The notes: a model not told the origin generated them from the sequence alone. 64,000 bases of DNA from Paenibacillus thiaminolyticus (GCF_007066085.1 NZ_CP041405.1:6355501-6419500), one strand, 5' to 3'; shown: positions 19,617-28,550, counted from the first letter of the stretch. Numbers and translations: made by a program.

Positions 19617-20519
19617 ATGGCGAACCATTTATCATTTCGGGAAGACGGCACATTCAAAATATTGCAGTTCACCGACGTTCATATCGGTGACGGCACGGAT
19701 GGGGCGGAGCAAGACAGGCAATCCGTCGCCTTGATGGAACGGCTGATCGAGCAGGAGCAGCCCGATCTTATCGTGTACACGGGAGATCTGTGCTGGAGCC
19801 ACGGCGTGGACGATCCGAGGAATGGCTTGCGCCTCGCTATTTCCCCCGCTGTGCGATCCGGCCTTCCCTGGGCGGCCGTGTTCGGCAATCATGACGCGGA
19901 AGGAAGCGTCACCCGCGAGCAGTTAATGGATGTGATGCGTGAGAGCGCCACATGCCTGGCCGAGCCGGGACCGGCCGATCTAAGCGGCGTTGGCAATTAC
20001 GCGCTGCCCGTTCACGGTTCGGCCGGGGAGAAGGAGGCGGCGATGCTGTATTTTCTTGATTCCGGCTGCGAAGCGCCGAAGCATATCGGCGGCTACGAAT
20101 GGATTCACAGCGATCAGGTGGAATGGTACGCGCAGGTGTCGAGAGAGACGACGCAGCGCAGCGGGGAGCAGCTGCCTTCCTTGGCCTTCTTCCATATTCC
20201 GCTGCCGGAATATGACGAGGTGTGGCGCGCCGGGAGTATCAGCGGCAATAAATTTGAAAAGGTGTGCGCGCCCAAATTAAACTCCGGCCTGTTCGCGAAA
20301 ATGGTGGAGATGGGCGATGTGATGGCTACTTTCGTGGGCCATGATCACGATAACGACTATATCGGAGCGCTACAAGGCATATCGCTCTGCTTCGGCCGCA
20401 CGACGGGCTATAACTGCTACGGCCGCCTGCAGCGCGGCGCGCGGGTCATTGAATTGGCGGAAGGCAAGCGGGACTTCCGTACCTGGCTCCGGCTAGAAGA
20501 TGGCACGGTGCTGTCATGA
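19617..20519 (+). CDS. Calcineurin-like metallophosphoesterase
   Basis: A 300-residue enzyme with the full set of metallophosphoesterase motifs in order: FTDVHIGD, YTGDLCW, FGNHD, HIPL and VGHDHDND. It resembles the DcrH/purple-acid-phosphatase-like group. No signal peptide is seen, so it should act in the cytosol, possibly on a phosphorylated intermediate of the sugar pathway. It starts three bases after the GH38 stop with GAGGGGAGA upstream and overlaps the next gene by four bases. Confidence 0.9.
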   Translation: MANHLSFREDGTFKILQFTDVHIGDGTDGAEQDRQSVALMERLIEQEQPDLIVYTGDLCWSHGVDDPRNGLRLAISPAVRSGLPWAAVFGNHDAEGSVTREQLMDVMRESATCLAEPGPADLSGVGNYALPVHGSAGEKEAAMLYFLDSGCEAPKHIGGYEWIHSDQVEWYAQVSRETTQRSGEQLPSLAFFHIPLPEYDEVWRAGSISGNKFEKVCAPKLNSGLFAKMVEMGDVMATFVGHDHDNDYIGALQGISLCFGRTTGYNCYGRLQRGARVIELAEGKRDFRTWLRLEDGTVLS

Positions 20520-21946
20520 AGTTCACTATAGGCAGCACAGAAGCGGCGCAAGTCATTATTTATCCTATTTTCCTGGAAACGGCGGCCGCGCCCTTTCAAT
20601 CGCTTCCGCTCCATCAACATATGGGCGAGCGCGGGGCCGTCACCTGGTATTACGACAAGCAAGACGAGCAGCATCTGCTGCTCACCGGGCTCGGAAGCCA
20701 GCAGTCGTTCGAACCGGAACGTCTGCGCGAGGCTGCCGGCAATGCGGCGCGCGCCGCGGAGCAGCACAAGCTGCGCACCGCCGCGGTATGCCTGGACGGA
20801 TGCGAGGGCGTCGGCGACATGCGGGAGGCGGTGGCCGCCTGGGTCGAAGGCTGGCTGCTGGGGACGTATGCCTTCGACAAATATAAATCGAAGCAAGCGG
20901 TCCGATATGTGGAGACCGTCCGCTTCGATCTCGAGCCTCATCCCGGCTTGGAGGAGGCGATTGCGCTTGGGGAGGCGCGCGCCGCAGGCATCGCGTTTGC
21001 GCGCGATATCGGCAACGAGCCGGCCAATCATATGCGGCCGAAGACGCTCGCAGAGCGCGTGGCCGCACGGTTCGCCGCCAGCGGCGTGCAGGTGGCATGC
21101 TACGAAGGCGAGGAGCTGGCGGCGCGGCAGATGTGCGGGTTGATCGGCGTCGGTCAAGGAAGCCCCCATCCGCCCGTCCTGATCGAAATGCGCTATTGCA
21201 CCGACCCGTCCAAGGAGCTTATCGCGCTCGTAGGGAAAGGAATAACCTTCGATACGGGCGGAATCAGTCTGAAGCGGGATCATGATATTAGCGATATGAG
21301 AATCGATATGGGCGGGGCGGCCGCCGTCATCGGCGCGATTGAGATTATCCGCCGCAGCGGAATGCGGGCCAATGTGGCGGCGATCATCCCCGCCGCCGAA
21401 AATATGCCGGACGGCAGCGCGCTGCTGCCGGGAGATGTATTGGCGTATCCGAACGGCGTCTCGGTTCAGGTCGGCAATACCGATTCGGAAGGCCGGCTTG
21501 TGCTGGCGGACGCGTTGATTTATGCGCATGCTATCGGAGCGAAGGAAGTAGTCGATATGGCGACGCTGACGTACTCCTGCCAAGGCGCGCTCGGCTCGAA
21601 GTATGCGGGGATCTGGGGAGACGAGACCACCGTGTCGGCGCTCCGGAGCCTGGGCCGTCTCACGGGGGAAAAGGTATGGGAGCTTCCGCTCGCGGAGGAA
21701 TATGCGGGCTACTTGGCAAGCGATTATGCGGATATATGCAATATCAGCCGGGTTGGCGAGGCCGGAGCGATTACGGCGGCGTTGTTCTTGCGCCGCTTCG
21801 TGCATCCGTCCATAAGATGGGCTCATATTGATATGGCGGCCATGAAGGAGGCCACGTCCACGGCCGGGTACGTCGCTGCCGGCGCCACAGGCTACGGGGC
21901 CCGCTTGCTGGCCGAATTTGTGGCGGAGCGTTCGTGCTTGTCGTAA
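20516..21946 (+). CDS. M17-family leucyl aminopeptidase
   Basis: A 476-residue metallopeptidase. The catalytic half has the M17 motifs VGKGITFDTGGISLK and NTDSEGRLVLADAL, the second being the family signature that binds two zinc ions, plus DMGGAAAV. It removes N-terminal residues from peptides as a cytosolic hexamer. It is coupled by a four-base overlap to the phosphoesterase. A peptidase inside a glycosidase operon would fit use of glycopeptides or glycoproteins, but that is inference. Confidence 0.92.
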   Translation: MKFTIGSTEAAQVIIYPIFLETAAAPFQSLPLHQHMGERGAVTWYYDKQDEQHLLLTGLGSQQSFEPERLREAAGNAARAAEQHKLRTAAVCLDGCEGVGDMREAVAAWVEGWLLGTYAFDKYKSKQAVRYVETVRFDLEPHPGLEEAIALGEARAAGIAFARDIGNEPANHMRPKTLAERVAARFAASGVQVACYEGEELAARQMCGLIGVGQGSPHPPVLIEMRYCTDPSKELIALVGKGITFDTGGISLKRDHDISDMRIDMGGAAAVIGAIEIIRRSGMRANVAAIIPAAENMPDGSALLPGDVLAYPNGVSVQVGNTDSEGRLVLADALIYAHAIGAKEVVDMATLTYSCQGALGSKYAGIWGDETTVSALRSLGRLTGEKVWELPLAEEYAGYLASDYADICNISRVGEAGAITAALFLRRFVHPSIRWAHIDMAAMKEATSTAGYVAAGATGYGARLLAEFVAERSCLS

Positions 21947-22016
21947 AATTTGTTCACAGCAAAGCTCGTTATAGTAAAGCTCGTTCACGAGAGGGAGAGA
22001 CAGGTGGGGAGAAGCG

Positions 22017-22679
22017 GTGATTAAAGCAATCTTGTTTGATTTTGACGGACTTATTCTGGATACGGAAACGACCGAATTTATCGCTTTTCAAGAAATATGC
22101 AGGCAATATGATTATGAGATGCCCCTGGACGTATGGAGTCAATGGACGGGATCGACCGACTCGGTGCAGCGCGCTTGCCGCCATTTGGAACAGGTGATCG
22201 GTACTCCGCTTGATCACGACGAGATTCAGTCCCGCCACGGAGAAGTCTTTCGCGGCATAATCGCCACGGCAGACTTGTTGCCGGGCGTCGTTGAGAAGCT
22301 GGAGGAGGGCAAGCGGCGCGGCCTGCGGATCGGATTGGCGACCAGCGCCCATTATGATTGGGCCGTCGGCTATGTGAAGAAGTACGGGCTTCTGGATTAT
22401 TTCGATTGCATTCGCACGAAGGAGGACGTGATCCGCTCCAAGCCGGATCCCCAAATCTATCGCGAGGCCCTAGCCGGACTGAGCATCCAGCCGCAGGAGG
22501 CGATCACGTTCGAGGATTCGTTGTTCGGGCTCCAGGCCGCCAAAGCCGCGGGCGTCTATTGCGTTATGGTGCCGAATGCGCTCACACAAGGATTTACGTT
22601 TGAGCAAGCCGATTTGCGGCTGCAGTCGCTCCTTGAGATGAATCTGGAGCAGATCATTGCCCGCGTGACTCGGCACTAA
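22017..22679 (+). CDS. HAD-superfamily phosphatase/phosphomutase
   Basis: A 220-residue HAD hydrolase of the beta-phosphoglucomutase subgroup. Motif I is LFDFDGLILDTE, motif II is LATSAHY, motif III is the Lys in RSKPDPQIY, and motif IV is ITFEDSLFG. A small helical cap lies after motif I. It starts at a GTG with GGGGAG upstream. It sits in the sugar cluster after the aminopeptidase and before GDPD, and may dephosphorylate a sugar phosphate or interconvert its isomers. Confidence 0.87.
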   Translation: MIKAILFDFDGLILDTETTEFIAFQEICRQYDYEMPLDVWSQWTGSTDSVQRACRHLEQVIGTPLDHDEIQSRHGEVFRGIIATADLLPGVVEKLEEGKRRGLRIGLATSAHYDWAVGYVKKYGLLDYFDCIRTKEDVIRSKPDPQIYREALAGLSIQPQEAITFEDSLFGLQAAKAAGVYCVMVPNALTQGFTFEQADLRLQSLLEMNLEQIIARVTRH

Positions 22680-22694
22680 AAGGGAGGGACATCC

Positions 22695-23420
22695 GTGACA
22701 CGAAAATTTCCTATGGTTGGCGCGCATACCGGGGGAGGAGCGGCTCCGGACAATACGCTGGAGTCCTTCTGGGAAGGTGTGCAATCGGGTGCCGATATCG
22801 TCGAGATTGATCTGAGGGCGGCCGCGGACGGCACCGCCGTTCTGCTGCACGACGCGTCCCCGTTGCTGCGCCAGTATACGTATGAGCAATTGAACCGGGT
22901 GGAGAACCGGATTCAATTAAGCCCTGTCTATGAACATCGGGATATCGTGAAGCTCGACCACATTTTCGACATCGCCGAGCAGCAGAGCATCAAGCTCAAT
23001 CTGGATATCAAAAATGAGGAAACGGTGGCTCCTGCGATGGAATGCGTTCTCCGGCACGGCATGGAGAATCAGGTGTTCGTAACGGGGTGCAGCACAGGGA
23101 TTGCAGGCAATTATAAAGGGATCCGCGTCGTATACAATACGCCGGATGAGTTAAGCGAAGCGGATATCGCCGATTATGGGGCGTTCGCGCAGCGGATATG
23201 CGACGAAGCGCTGCAATACGGCGCCTACGGATTGAACATGGATTACCGGACATGCCGCAGGGAGCTGGTGGAAGCGGCGCATGAGCGTCAATTGGCGGTC
23301 TGGGTGTATACGGTGAACGCGGCAGATGAATTGAAGCGATATATCGGTATGGGTGTCGATGCGATTACGACGCGAAGACCTCTTGCGCTGCTGGAATTGA
23401 AGCCGTCGGCCGGACGATAA
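22695..23420 (+). CDS. Glycerophosphodiester phosphodiesterase family protein
   Basis: A 241-residue TIM-barrel GDPD. It shows PDNTLESF, GADIVEIDLR and the LLHDASPL motif; the usual HRG near the start is HTG, so one phosphate-contact Arg is replaced. There is no signal peptide. It would split glycerophosphodiesters to glycerol-3-phosphate and an alcohol, or a related sugar phosphodiester. GTG start with AAGGGAGGG upstream, 15 bp after the HAD gene. It is the last gene of the cluster. Confidence 0.85.
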   Translation: MTRKFPMVGAHTGGGAAPDNTLESFWEGVQSGADIVEIDLRAAADGTAVLLHDASPLLRQYTYEQLNRVENRIQLSPVYEHRDIVKLDHIFDIAEQQSIKLNLDIKNEETVAPAMECVLRHGMENQVFVTGCSTGIAGNYKGIRVVYNTPDELSEADIADYGAFAQRICDEALQYGAYGLNMDYRTCRRELVEAAHERQLAVWVYTVNAADELKRYIGMGVDAITTRRPLALLELKPSAGR

Positions 23421-23463
23421 CGGGACGGAATGCCCCTGTCCCGCCCATATGTGAATGGAACTG

Positions 23464-23492
23464 TTGCTTTCTCGGCTCGCGCACGATATAAT
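23464..23492 (+). promoter_or_regulatory. Sigma-A promoter of the T-box-argS unit
   Basis: TTGCTT (23464-23469) and TATAAT (23487-23492) are spaced by exactly 17 bp, giving a start near 23499 at the foot of the T-box leader. Confidence 0.75.
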
Positions 23493-23498
23493 GTACGA

Positions 23499-23788
23499 CA
23501 TTAACCGCATATCAGAAGACGATGATCGGGAGAGTACCGAACGTACAGCCGTCAGCAGAGAGCCGGAACAGGTGGAAGCCGGCACGGCAGCGTCAGGGAA
23601 GCGGACCCGGGAGTTGAAGGCCTGAACCGAAGCCGCCGCGCAATGTAGCGGAGAGGCGGGAAGTAGGGCATTCCGGCGCAGCCGTTATTCGGGAATAAGG
23701 GGAATCAGGCATCAGCATGCCCGGTTCAATGAGAGTGGTACCACGGATCCAATGCCTCCGTCTCTTTGCAGACGGGGGCTTTTTCTAT
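23499..23788 (+). ncRNA. T-box leader, Arg (CGG specifier)
   Basis: The invariant T-box sequence is read at 23728-23746 as AATGAGAGTGGTACCACGG, followed by a terminator (GCCTCCGTCT pairing with AGACGGGGGC, then TTTTT, 23754-23784). The Stem I specifier loop has AGAGTA on its 5' side. On its 3' side is GAAG-CGG-A, where CGG at 23602-23604 is the specifier codon for arginine with the usual purine after it. Uncharged tRNA-Arg would stabilise the antiterminator and switch on argS. Confidence 0.92.
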
Positions 23789-23818
23789 TTTCATGAAAAT
23801 GTAATGGAGGTTGTTGTC

Positions 23819-25552
23819 ATGTTAAAACACGATACAGCCGAGCTGCTGCAACCCTTCGTGCAATTGCCGATGGAGGAGCTGCTGCGCAGTCTGGAGCTGC
23901 CGCCGAAGCCGGAACTGGGCGATTATGCGTATCCTTGCTTTCCGTTGGCGAAGCAGCGGAGACAAGCCCCGCACCAGATTGCGGCCGCGATCGCTACGCA
24001 GGTGAACGAGCAGGGCGGGGACGGCGTCCGCGCCGAAGCGGCTGGCGGATATGTCAATCTGTACTTCGATCCGGCCGCGCAGGTGCCGAAGCTGCTCGAG
24101 CGCATGCTCCAGCCCGATTATGGACGCTTGCAGACCGGATCCGGCAAGCGAGTCGTCATTGACATGTCGTCCCCGAATATCGCGAAGCCGTTCGGCATCG
24201 GGCATTTGCGTTCCACCGTTATCGGCAACGCGCTGGCCAATCTGTATAAGCAGGCCGGGTATGAGGTGGAAAAGGTGAATCATCTCGGTGATTGGGGCAC
24301 CCAATTCGGCAAGCTGATCGCGGCCTACAAGCATTGGGGTGATGAAGAGGCGCTCCGCCGCCAGCCGATTGAAGAGAGTCTGAAGCTGTATGTGAAGTTC
24401 CATGAGGAAGCGGAGCAGCAGCCGGAACTGGAGGACGAGGCGCGCGAATGGTTCCGCAAGCTGGAGCAGGGAGATGCGGAGACGCAGGCCTTATGGTCGT
24501 ATTTTGTCGATGTGAGCATGGAGGAATTCAACCGGGTGTATGAGCGGCTGGGCGTTCAGTTCGATCATGTGCTCGGCGAGAGCTTTTACAATGACAAGAT
24601 GGGGGCGGTCGTAGAGCGGCTGACGGAACTGAACCTGCTGGAAGAGAGCGATGGCGCCATGGTCGTCCGTCTTGATGAGGAAGGTATGCCCCCTTGTCTT
24701 ATTCTGAAATCGAACGGCACGACCATCTATCCGACACGCGATCTGGCTACGGCGATCTACCGGAAGGAAGTGATGGGCGCCGACAAGCTGCTGTATGTGG
24801 TCGGTGCAGAGCAGCAGCTTCATTTCCGCCAAGTGTATGCGGTGCTTCGTAAGATGGGGTATGCCTGGGCGGAGGATTGCGAGCATGTCGCTTTCGGCTT
24901 AATGACCTTCAACGGCAAGAAGATGTCGACGCGAAGAGGCAAGGTTGTCTTTCTGGATGAAGTGCTGAATGAGGCGGTCGGCAAGGCGATGGCGATCGTC
25001 GAGGAGAAGAACCCGCAGTCTCCGGACAAAAAGAGCATCGCGGAGGCGATCGGTGTTGGAGCGATCGTGTTCGGCGACGTGAAGAACAGCCGGATGCTGA
25101 GTGTGGACTTCCAGCTGGACGAGGCGCTGCGCTTCGAAGGGGAGACCGCCCCTTATATGCAGTACACGTACGCCCGCACACTGCGTTTGTTGGAGAAGGG
25201 GCAGGAGATGAACGGAACGGGTGCACAGGACGGTGCACAGGATGCTGACGAAGCAGCCTCTGCGCCGCTTCAGGGCCTGCACCTGTCCGGCCCGGAAGCA
25301 TGGGCCTGTGTGAAGACACTGTCTCTGTTCGAGGAAACGGTAGCAGCCGCCGTCCAGCACAATGAGCCTTCGCTGTTCGTACGCATGCTGCTGGAAGTGG
25401 CGAAGCAGTTCAACCGTTTCTATCACAATGAGCCGATTCTGGTGGCTGATCCGGAAGCGAGAAGAGCGAAGCTGGCGCTGACCGCCGCCGTCTCCCGCAT
25501 CCTCCGTCAAGGGCTCCACATTATCGGAATTCAGACGCCCGCACGAATTTAG
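23819..25552 (+). CDS. argS: Arginyl-tRNA synthetase
   Basis: A 577-residue class I synthetase that charges tRNA-Arg. The N-terminal add-1 domain shows ELGDYAYPCFPLAK. The HIGH-type motif is FGIGHLRST around residue 125, and the KMSKS-type motif is KKMSTRRG near residue 367. The C-terminal DALR anticodon-binding domain covers about the last 120 residues. The ATG at 23819 has GGAGG eight bases upstream and lies just after the T-box terminator; the frame extends upstream into the leader but has no start with a binding site there. An Ala/Asp-rich insert near residues 465-480 looks like a lineage extension. Confidence 0.96.
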   Translation: MLKHDTAELLQPFVQLPMEELLRSLELPPKPELGDYAYPCFPLAKQRRQAPHQIAAAIATQVNEQGGDGVRAEAAGGYVNLYFDPAAQVPKLLERMLQPDYGRLQTGSGKRVVIDMSSPNIAKPFGIGHLRSTVIGNALANLYKQAGYEVEKVNHLGDWGTQFGKLIAAYKHWGDEEALRRQPIEESLKLYVKFHEEAEQQPELEDEAREWFRKLEQGDAETQALWSYFVDVSMEEFNRVYERLGVQFDHVLGESFYNDKMGAVVERLTELNLLEESDGAMVVRLDEEGMPPCLILKSNGTTIYPTRDLATAIYRKEVMGADKLLYVVGAEQQLHFRQVYAVLRKMGYAWAEDCEHVAFGLMTFNGKKMSTRRGKVVFLDEVLNEAVGKAMAIVEEKNPQSPDKKSIAEAIGVGAIVFGDVKNSRMLSVDFQLDEALRFEGETAPYMQYTYARTLRLLEKGQEMNGTGAQDGAQDADEAASAPLQGLHLSGPEAWACVKTLSLFEETVAAAVQHNEPSLFVRMLLEVAKQFNRFYHNEPILVADPEARRAKLALTAAVSRILRQGLHIIGIQTPARI

Positions 25553-25573
25553 CGCTTGGGACGCTGTGAATTA

Positions 25574-25603
25574 CGGGCCGCTTCCTCACCGAGGAGCGGC
25601 CCG
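25574..25603 (+). terminator. Terminator hairpin after argS
   Basis: CGGGCCGCTTCCTC pairs with GAGGAGCGGCCCG (one bulged T). It has no T tract on the plus strand. It lies between convergent argS and the coiled-coil gene and may serve both. Confidence 0.55.
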
Positions 25604-25623
25604 ATTGATGCGGCGAACCGGCA

Positions 25624-25956
25624 TTAGTAGGCGCGATTCGTATAGGATGTCGCCGCGTGGGACGGCTGAACATAGCTAAGGTTGCTGACGCTTTGCATCG
25701 ATTGCTCCATTTGCTGGCAGAGTTGGGTCACATGCTGCATTTGCTGCATTGCCGTCTGATGGCCTTGCAGCGCCGTCTGGATAATTTGTACCGCTTGGCG
25801 CTCGCGCTGAGCCAGTTCTTCCAGACGGGAAGCGTTTTGCTGCTCCTGCTGCATCAGCTGTTGGTACATTTGCGATGCTTGCTGCGTTTGGCGCATCATT
25901 TGAGCAATGATTTGCTCGCATTGATTGATTTGAGATGAGATGGATGTATTGTACAT
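25624..25956 (-). CDS. Gln-rich coiled-coil protein of unknown function
   Basis: A 110-residue protein, about a quarter glutamine, that should be almost wholly helical from residues 5 to 90 with heptad-like hydrophobic spacing (IIAQMMRQTQQASQMYQQLM). It ends in a Ser/Thr/Tyr-rich tail. GAGGAGG precedes the ATG. There is no signal peptide or catalytic motif. Similar small Gln-rich proteins occur near spore genes in Bacillales, but no role can be claimed from the sequence. Confidence 0.7.
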   Translation of the reverse strand: MYNTSISSQINQCEQIIAQMMRQTQQASQMYQQLMQQEQQNASRLEELAQRERQAVQIIQTALQGHQTAMQQMQHVTQLCQQMEQSMQSVSNLSYVQPSHAATSYTNRAY

Positions 25957-26066
25957 CGTTATTGCCTCCTCGGTGTTGTTAATTGTTGCATACTTGGTTA
26001 GTGTTGCGCATACATGAGAAATTATGCATAAATCGATTTTTTCCGTTTCAAATCATTACATACAGA

Positions 26067-26080
26067 TGAAAACGCTTTTA
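26067..26080. promoter_or_regulatory. cre-like site
   Basis: TGAAAACGCTTTTA differs from the CcpA consensus at one position. It lies about 90 bp upstream of the Gfo/Idh remnant, which would have been a plausible target when intact. Confidence 0.4.
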
Positions 26081-26172
26081 TAGATTTTGGGCAGACCATC
26101 CCCTATAACAGCTAAACACTGATTTAGTCATCATGATTTCATAACCATGATATGGATGGAGGAATGACAATC

Positions 26173-26325
26173 ATGACCGACAAACTGCGTTGGGGCATAC
26201 TCGGGTGCGCCAGCATTGCGATGCGCGCCGTCATCCCCGGCATCCGCGCTTCCGGGACGGGGGCGGTCGACGCCTGCTTGGCCTCCGCCCGAGAGCGGCG
26301 GCGGGTTGCCATTCACGATATGTGA
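26173..26325 (+). pseudogene. N-terminal remnant of a Gfo/Idh/MocA oxidoreductase
   Basis: Fifty codons begin with a good start (ATG after GGAGGAATGACAATC) and read KLRWGILGCASIAMRAVIPGI, the NAD-binding N terminus of a Gfo/Idh/MocA dehydrogenase. After GTGAVDACLASARE the sequence leaves the family and stops. The other 300 or so residues are missing, so a deletion has removed most of the gene. Confidence 0.75.
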
Positions 26326-26351
26326 CGGACAGGGAGGAGGAGACCGAATGA

Positions 26352-26645
26352 AGATGCTGGACATTCACGGGCCGTTACACGAGAGAAGATTGCCTGGACC
26401 CGGATCTGGTGCGCGTCTTCTACAATGACGCCAACTGGGAACGTTACGATCGGGCCAGCAAGTTCGCCGCGAGCAAAGGAGTAGAGACGATACAGATTGC
26501 CCTGGCCTACGTCCTGCATCAGCCGTTCCCGACGGGAGCCATTATCGGCGCCCGCAACCGCAAGGAGCTGGAGTCCTGCTTTGCGGCAGCACGGCTGTCG
26601 CTAACCGAACAGGAGATTGCATGGCTTGATTTACTGCCTGCATGA
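26352..26645 (+). pseudogene. C-terminal remnant of an aldo/keto reductase
   Basis: The frame from 26352 reads YTREDCLDPDLVRVFYND, then SKFAASKGVETIQIALAYVL, TGAIIGARN and LSLTEQEIAWLDL. This is the C-terminal third of an aldo/keto reductase, including the NADPH-binding IIGARN segment. An in-frame stop at 26349 and the lack of the catalytic N-terminal two thirds make it a remnant. It lies 26 bp after the Gfo/Idh remnant, so one deletion may have joined the ends of two neighbouring genes. Confidence 0.75.
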
Positions 26646-26821
26646 AGTTACTTCCATGAATCACCCGCTATCCCGTGAGGGGGCGGGTGATTTGACGTCT
26701 AGAGGCGGAATTACGGAAGCGGCCTGGGAATCCGGGAGTCGCTGCTCCTTGAATAGATGCCTGAGCGGGGAGACGGTCATCTGATGCAGACGGCGCTTCC
26801 GGAGAACATTATGCATAAAGC

Positions 26822-26868
26822 TTGACAATGAATCGCGAATGTGAAAGGATCTAACTAACGTTCGTTAG
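26822..26868 (+). promoter_or_regulatory. Promoter and TetR-type operator of the SMR efflux operon
   Basis: TTGACA (26822-26827) and AAGGAT (26845-26850) are spaced by 17 bp. Just downstream lies the palindrome CTAACG-TT-CGTTAG (26855-26868), with perfect six-base arms. The TetR regulator directly below would bind it and repress its own operon. Confidence 0.65.
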
Positions 26869-26892
26869 GTAAAAAGAATGGGGGATTAATAC

Positions 26893-27471
26893 ATGACGGC
26901 TAATCGTATTTTGGGAGCCGCACTGGAGCATTTCGCAGAGAGCGGCTACGAAGGAGCTGCTTTGTCCGATATCGCCCGTCAGGTCGGTATTCGAACGCCA
27001 TCGATTTACGCGCATTTCAAGAATAAGGATGATCTATTCTTGAGTGTCATCGACAAGGCGGTAGCGGATCAATTGGAACGGCTGGCGGCTTATTTTGCTC
27101 AACAGGGGGAGCAGAATACCATTCAGGATCAGTTGTATGGGCTGGTTATCGATTACGAGGAACGGTATAAGAGCGACAGTAATGTGAAATTCCTGCTTCG
27201 CATGATGTTCTTCCCGCCGCCGCCTCTGCTGGAGCCGGTTATGGAGCGGGTGAATGGCTACCTGGACGAGATGGAACGCATGCTGGCCGGAGTGTGCGAA
27301 CAGGGGATGGCGAACGGGCAACTGGCCAAGCTTGACTTGAATACCGTCACCGCCGCCTTCATGTGCTTGCTGGACGGGGTGCTGGTGGAGATGCTGTTGG
27401 GCGGCCCGGTGCGTTTCAAGAAGAGACTGGATGCATCGTGGACGATGTTCCGGCGGAGCATCTCCCCGTAA
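26893..27471 (+). CDS. TetR-family transcriptional regulator
   Basis: A 192-residue repressor. The N-terminal helix-turn-helix reads ALSDIARQVGIRTPSIYAHFKNKDDLF. The C-terminal two thirds form the ligand-binding helical domain. It lies directly upstream of two SMR pump genes and downstream of a perfect six-base-arm palindrome, the standard layout of a self-repressed multidrug efflux operon in which the pump substrate is the inducer. Confidence 0.9.
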   Translation: MTANRILGAALEHFAESGYEGAALSDIARQVGIRTPSIYAHFKNKDDLFLSVIDKAVADQLERLAAYFAQQGEQNTIQDQLYGLVIDYEERYKSDSNVKFLLRMMFFPPPPLLEPVMERVNGYLDEMERMLAGVCEQGMANGQLAKLDLNTVTAAFMCLLDGVLVEMLLGGPVRFKKRLDASWTMFRRSISP

Positions 27472-27531
27472 TCGGCTGGGAATGGATAAGACATACTACG
27501 CATAGAGACGGGCAACAGGAGAGGTGAGACT

Positions 27532-27873
27532 TTGAATATTCATTGGATCAAAGTATTTATCGCTGCATTTTTTGAAGTGTTTTGGGTCATTGGCTTGAAG
27601 TATGCCAGCAATGTATGGGAATGGATAGGCACAATCATTGCCATTATCATCAGCTTCTACATCATGATTATGGCGGGAAAGAAGCTGCCGGTGGGCACCG
27701 TATATGCGGTGTTCGTCGGCCTCGGTACCGCCGGAACGGTATTCTCCGATATTGTCTTCTTCGGCGAACCGTTCAGCGTCCCGAAGGTTCTCCTTATTCT
27801 CTTGCTCCTGGGCGGAGTCATTGGTCTGAAAATGGTTACGAAGGAGAAGGGCGAGGAAGGAGCTGCGTCATAA
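27532..27873 (+). CDS. Small multidrug resistance (SMR) efflux subunit 1
   Basis: A 113-residue protein with four transmembrane helices. The essential membrane Glu is in [12 protein letters not shown] of helix 1; the [16 protein letters not shown] segment is the SMR helix 3 signature. It starts at TTG after AGGAGAGGTG. The next gene begins right after its stop (TAA then ATG), so the two likely form a heteromeric pump of the YkkCD/EbrAB kind. It exports cationic drugs or guanidinium-like compounds; which of the two is not decidable here. Confidence 0.9.
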   Translation: MNIHWIKVFIAAFFEVFWVIGLKYASNVWEWIGTIIAIIISFYIMIMAGKKLPVGTVYAVFVGLGTAGTVFSDIVFFGEPFSVPKVLLILLLLGGVIGLKMVTKEKGEEGAAS

Positions 27874-28188
27874 ATGGCATGGATCTCGCTGCTGTTGGCA
27901 GGAATATGCGAAATGGTTGGGGTAACGATGATTAACAAATTCCATGTGGAAAGAACATGGCAATCCGTAGTGTACATGATGATCGCATTCGGAGCGAGCT
28001 TCGCCTTTTTGGCTTTTGCGATGGAGACCCTGCCGATGGGGACCGCCTATGCTATCTGGACCGGTATCGGCGCATCGGGCGGCGCAATTGTCGGGATGCT
28101 GGTCTACGGCGAATCGAAGGACTGGAAGCGGCTAGTCTTTATTGGCATGGTGCTGGGAGCCGCTATCGGATTGAAGCTTGTATCTTGA
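27874..28188 (+). CDS. Small multidrug resistance (SMR) efflux subunit 2
   Basis: A 104-residue four-helix protein, partner of the SMR protein just upstream. The conserved Glu is in GICEMVGVTMIN, and PMGTAYAIWTGIGASG matches the SMR signature. It has no separate binding site: its ATG follows the upstream stop with no gap, so it is translated by coupling. A terminator lies at 28256. Confidence 0.9.
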   Translation: MAWISLLLAGICEMVGVTMINKFHVERTWQSVVYMMIAFGASFAFLAFAMETLPMGTAYAIWTGIGASGGAIVGMLVYGESKDWKRLVFIGMVLGAAIGLKLVS

Positions 28189-28255
28189 TATTATTATGTT
28201 ATGTGCTCTTCTGATATGATGTTGTTGATTTCGAGCGTTTTTGCGCTGTGGGAAG

Positions 28256-28283
28256 TCCCGGTCGATATGGCCGGGATTTTTTT
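28256..28283 (+). terminator. Rho-independent terminator of the SMR operon
   Basis: TCCCGG and CCGGGA flank a nine-base loop and are followed by TTTTTTT. Confidence 0.8.
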
Positions 28284-28405
28284 GTTGGAGCAATAAATGA
28301 CTCAGAAGCATGAATCATCTGCTAGTCGGGCAAGGCCTGACAGAGACCGATCGTGCATTTTGGTTTTGTCGAATGAGTCGGGTGCTCTGTTTGATCCCTT
28401 ATGTT

Positions 28406-28442
28406 CATTCTCCCCTTGACTCAGCAACCTGCATGAAAGCGG
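28406..28442. repeat. Dispersed intergenic repeat, copy 2
   Basis: CATTCTCCCCTTGACTCAGC followed, after a short insert, by TGAAAGCGGG resembles segments at 7091-7122 and 51500-51530. Confidence 0.4.
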
Positions 28443-28550
28443 GATCAAGACTCAATTAGACGGTGGTGCGCCATGTTTTTTCCATCAATCAGCATACTTA
28501 GACTTCCATGATTAGCGGCAACCGGTTACATAACCTTGCAGGAACAGGAT

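Noticed and set aside
20417-21988. 523-codon open frame antisense to the M17 aminopeptidase
   Set aside because: Shadow of a well-supported gene; Arg-rich, no domain, and no ribosome binding site.
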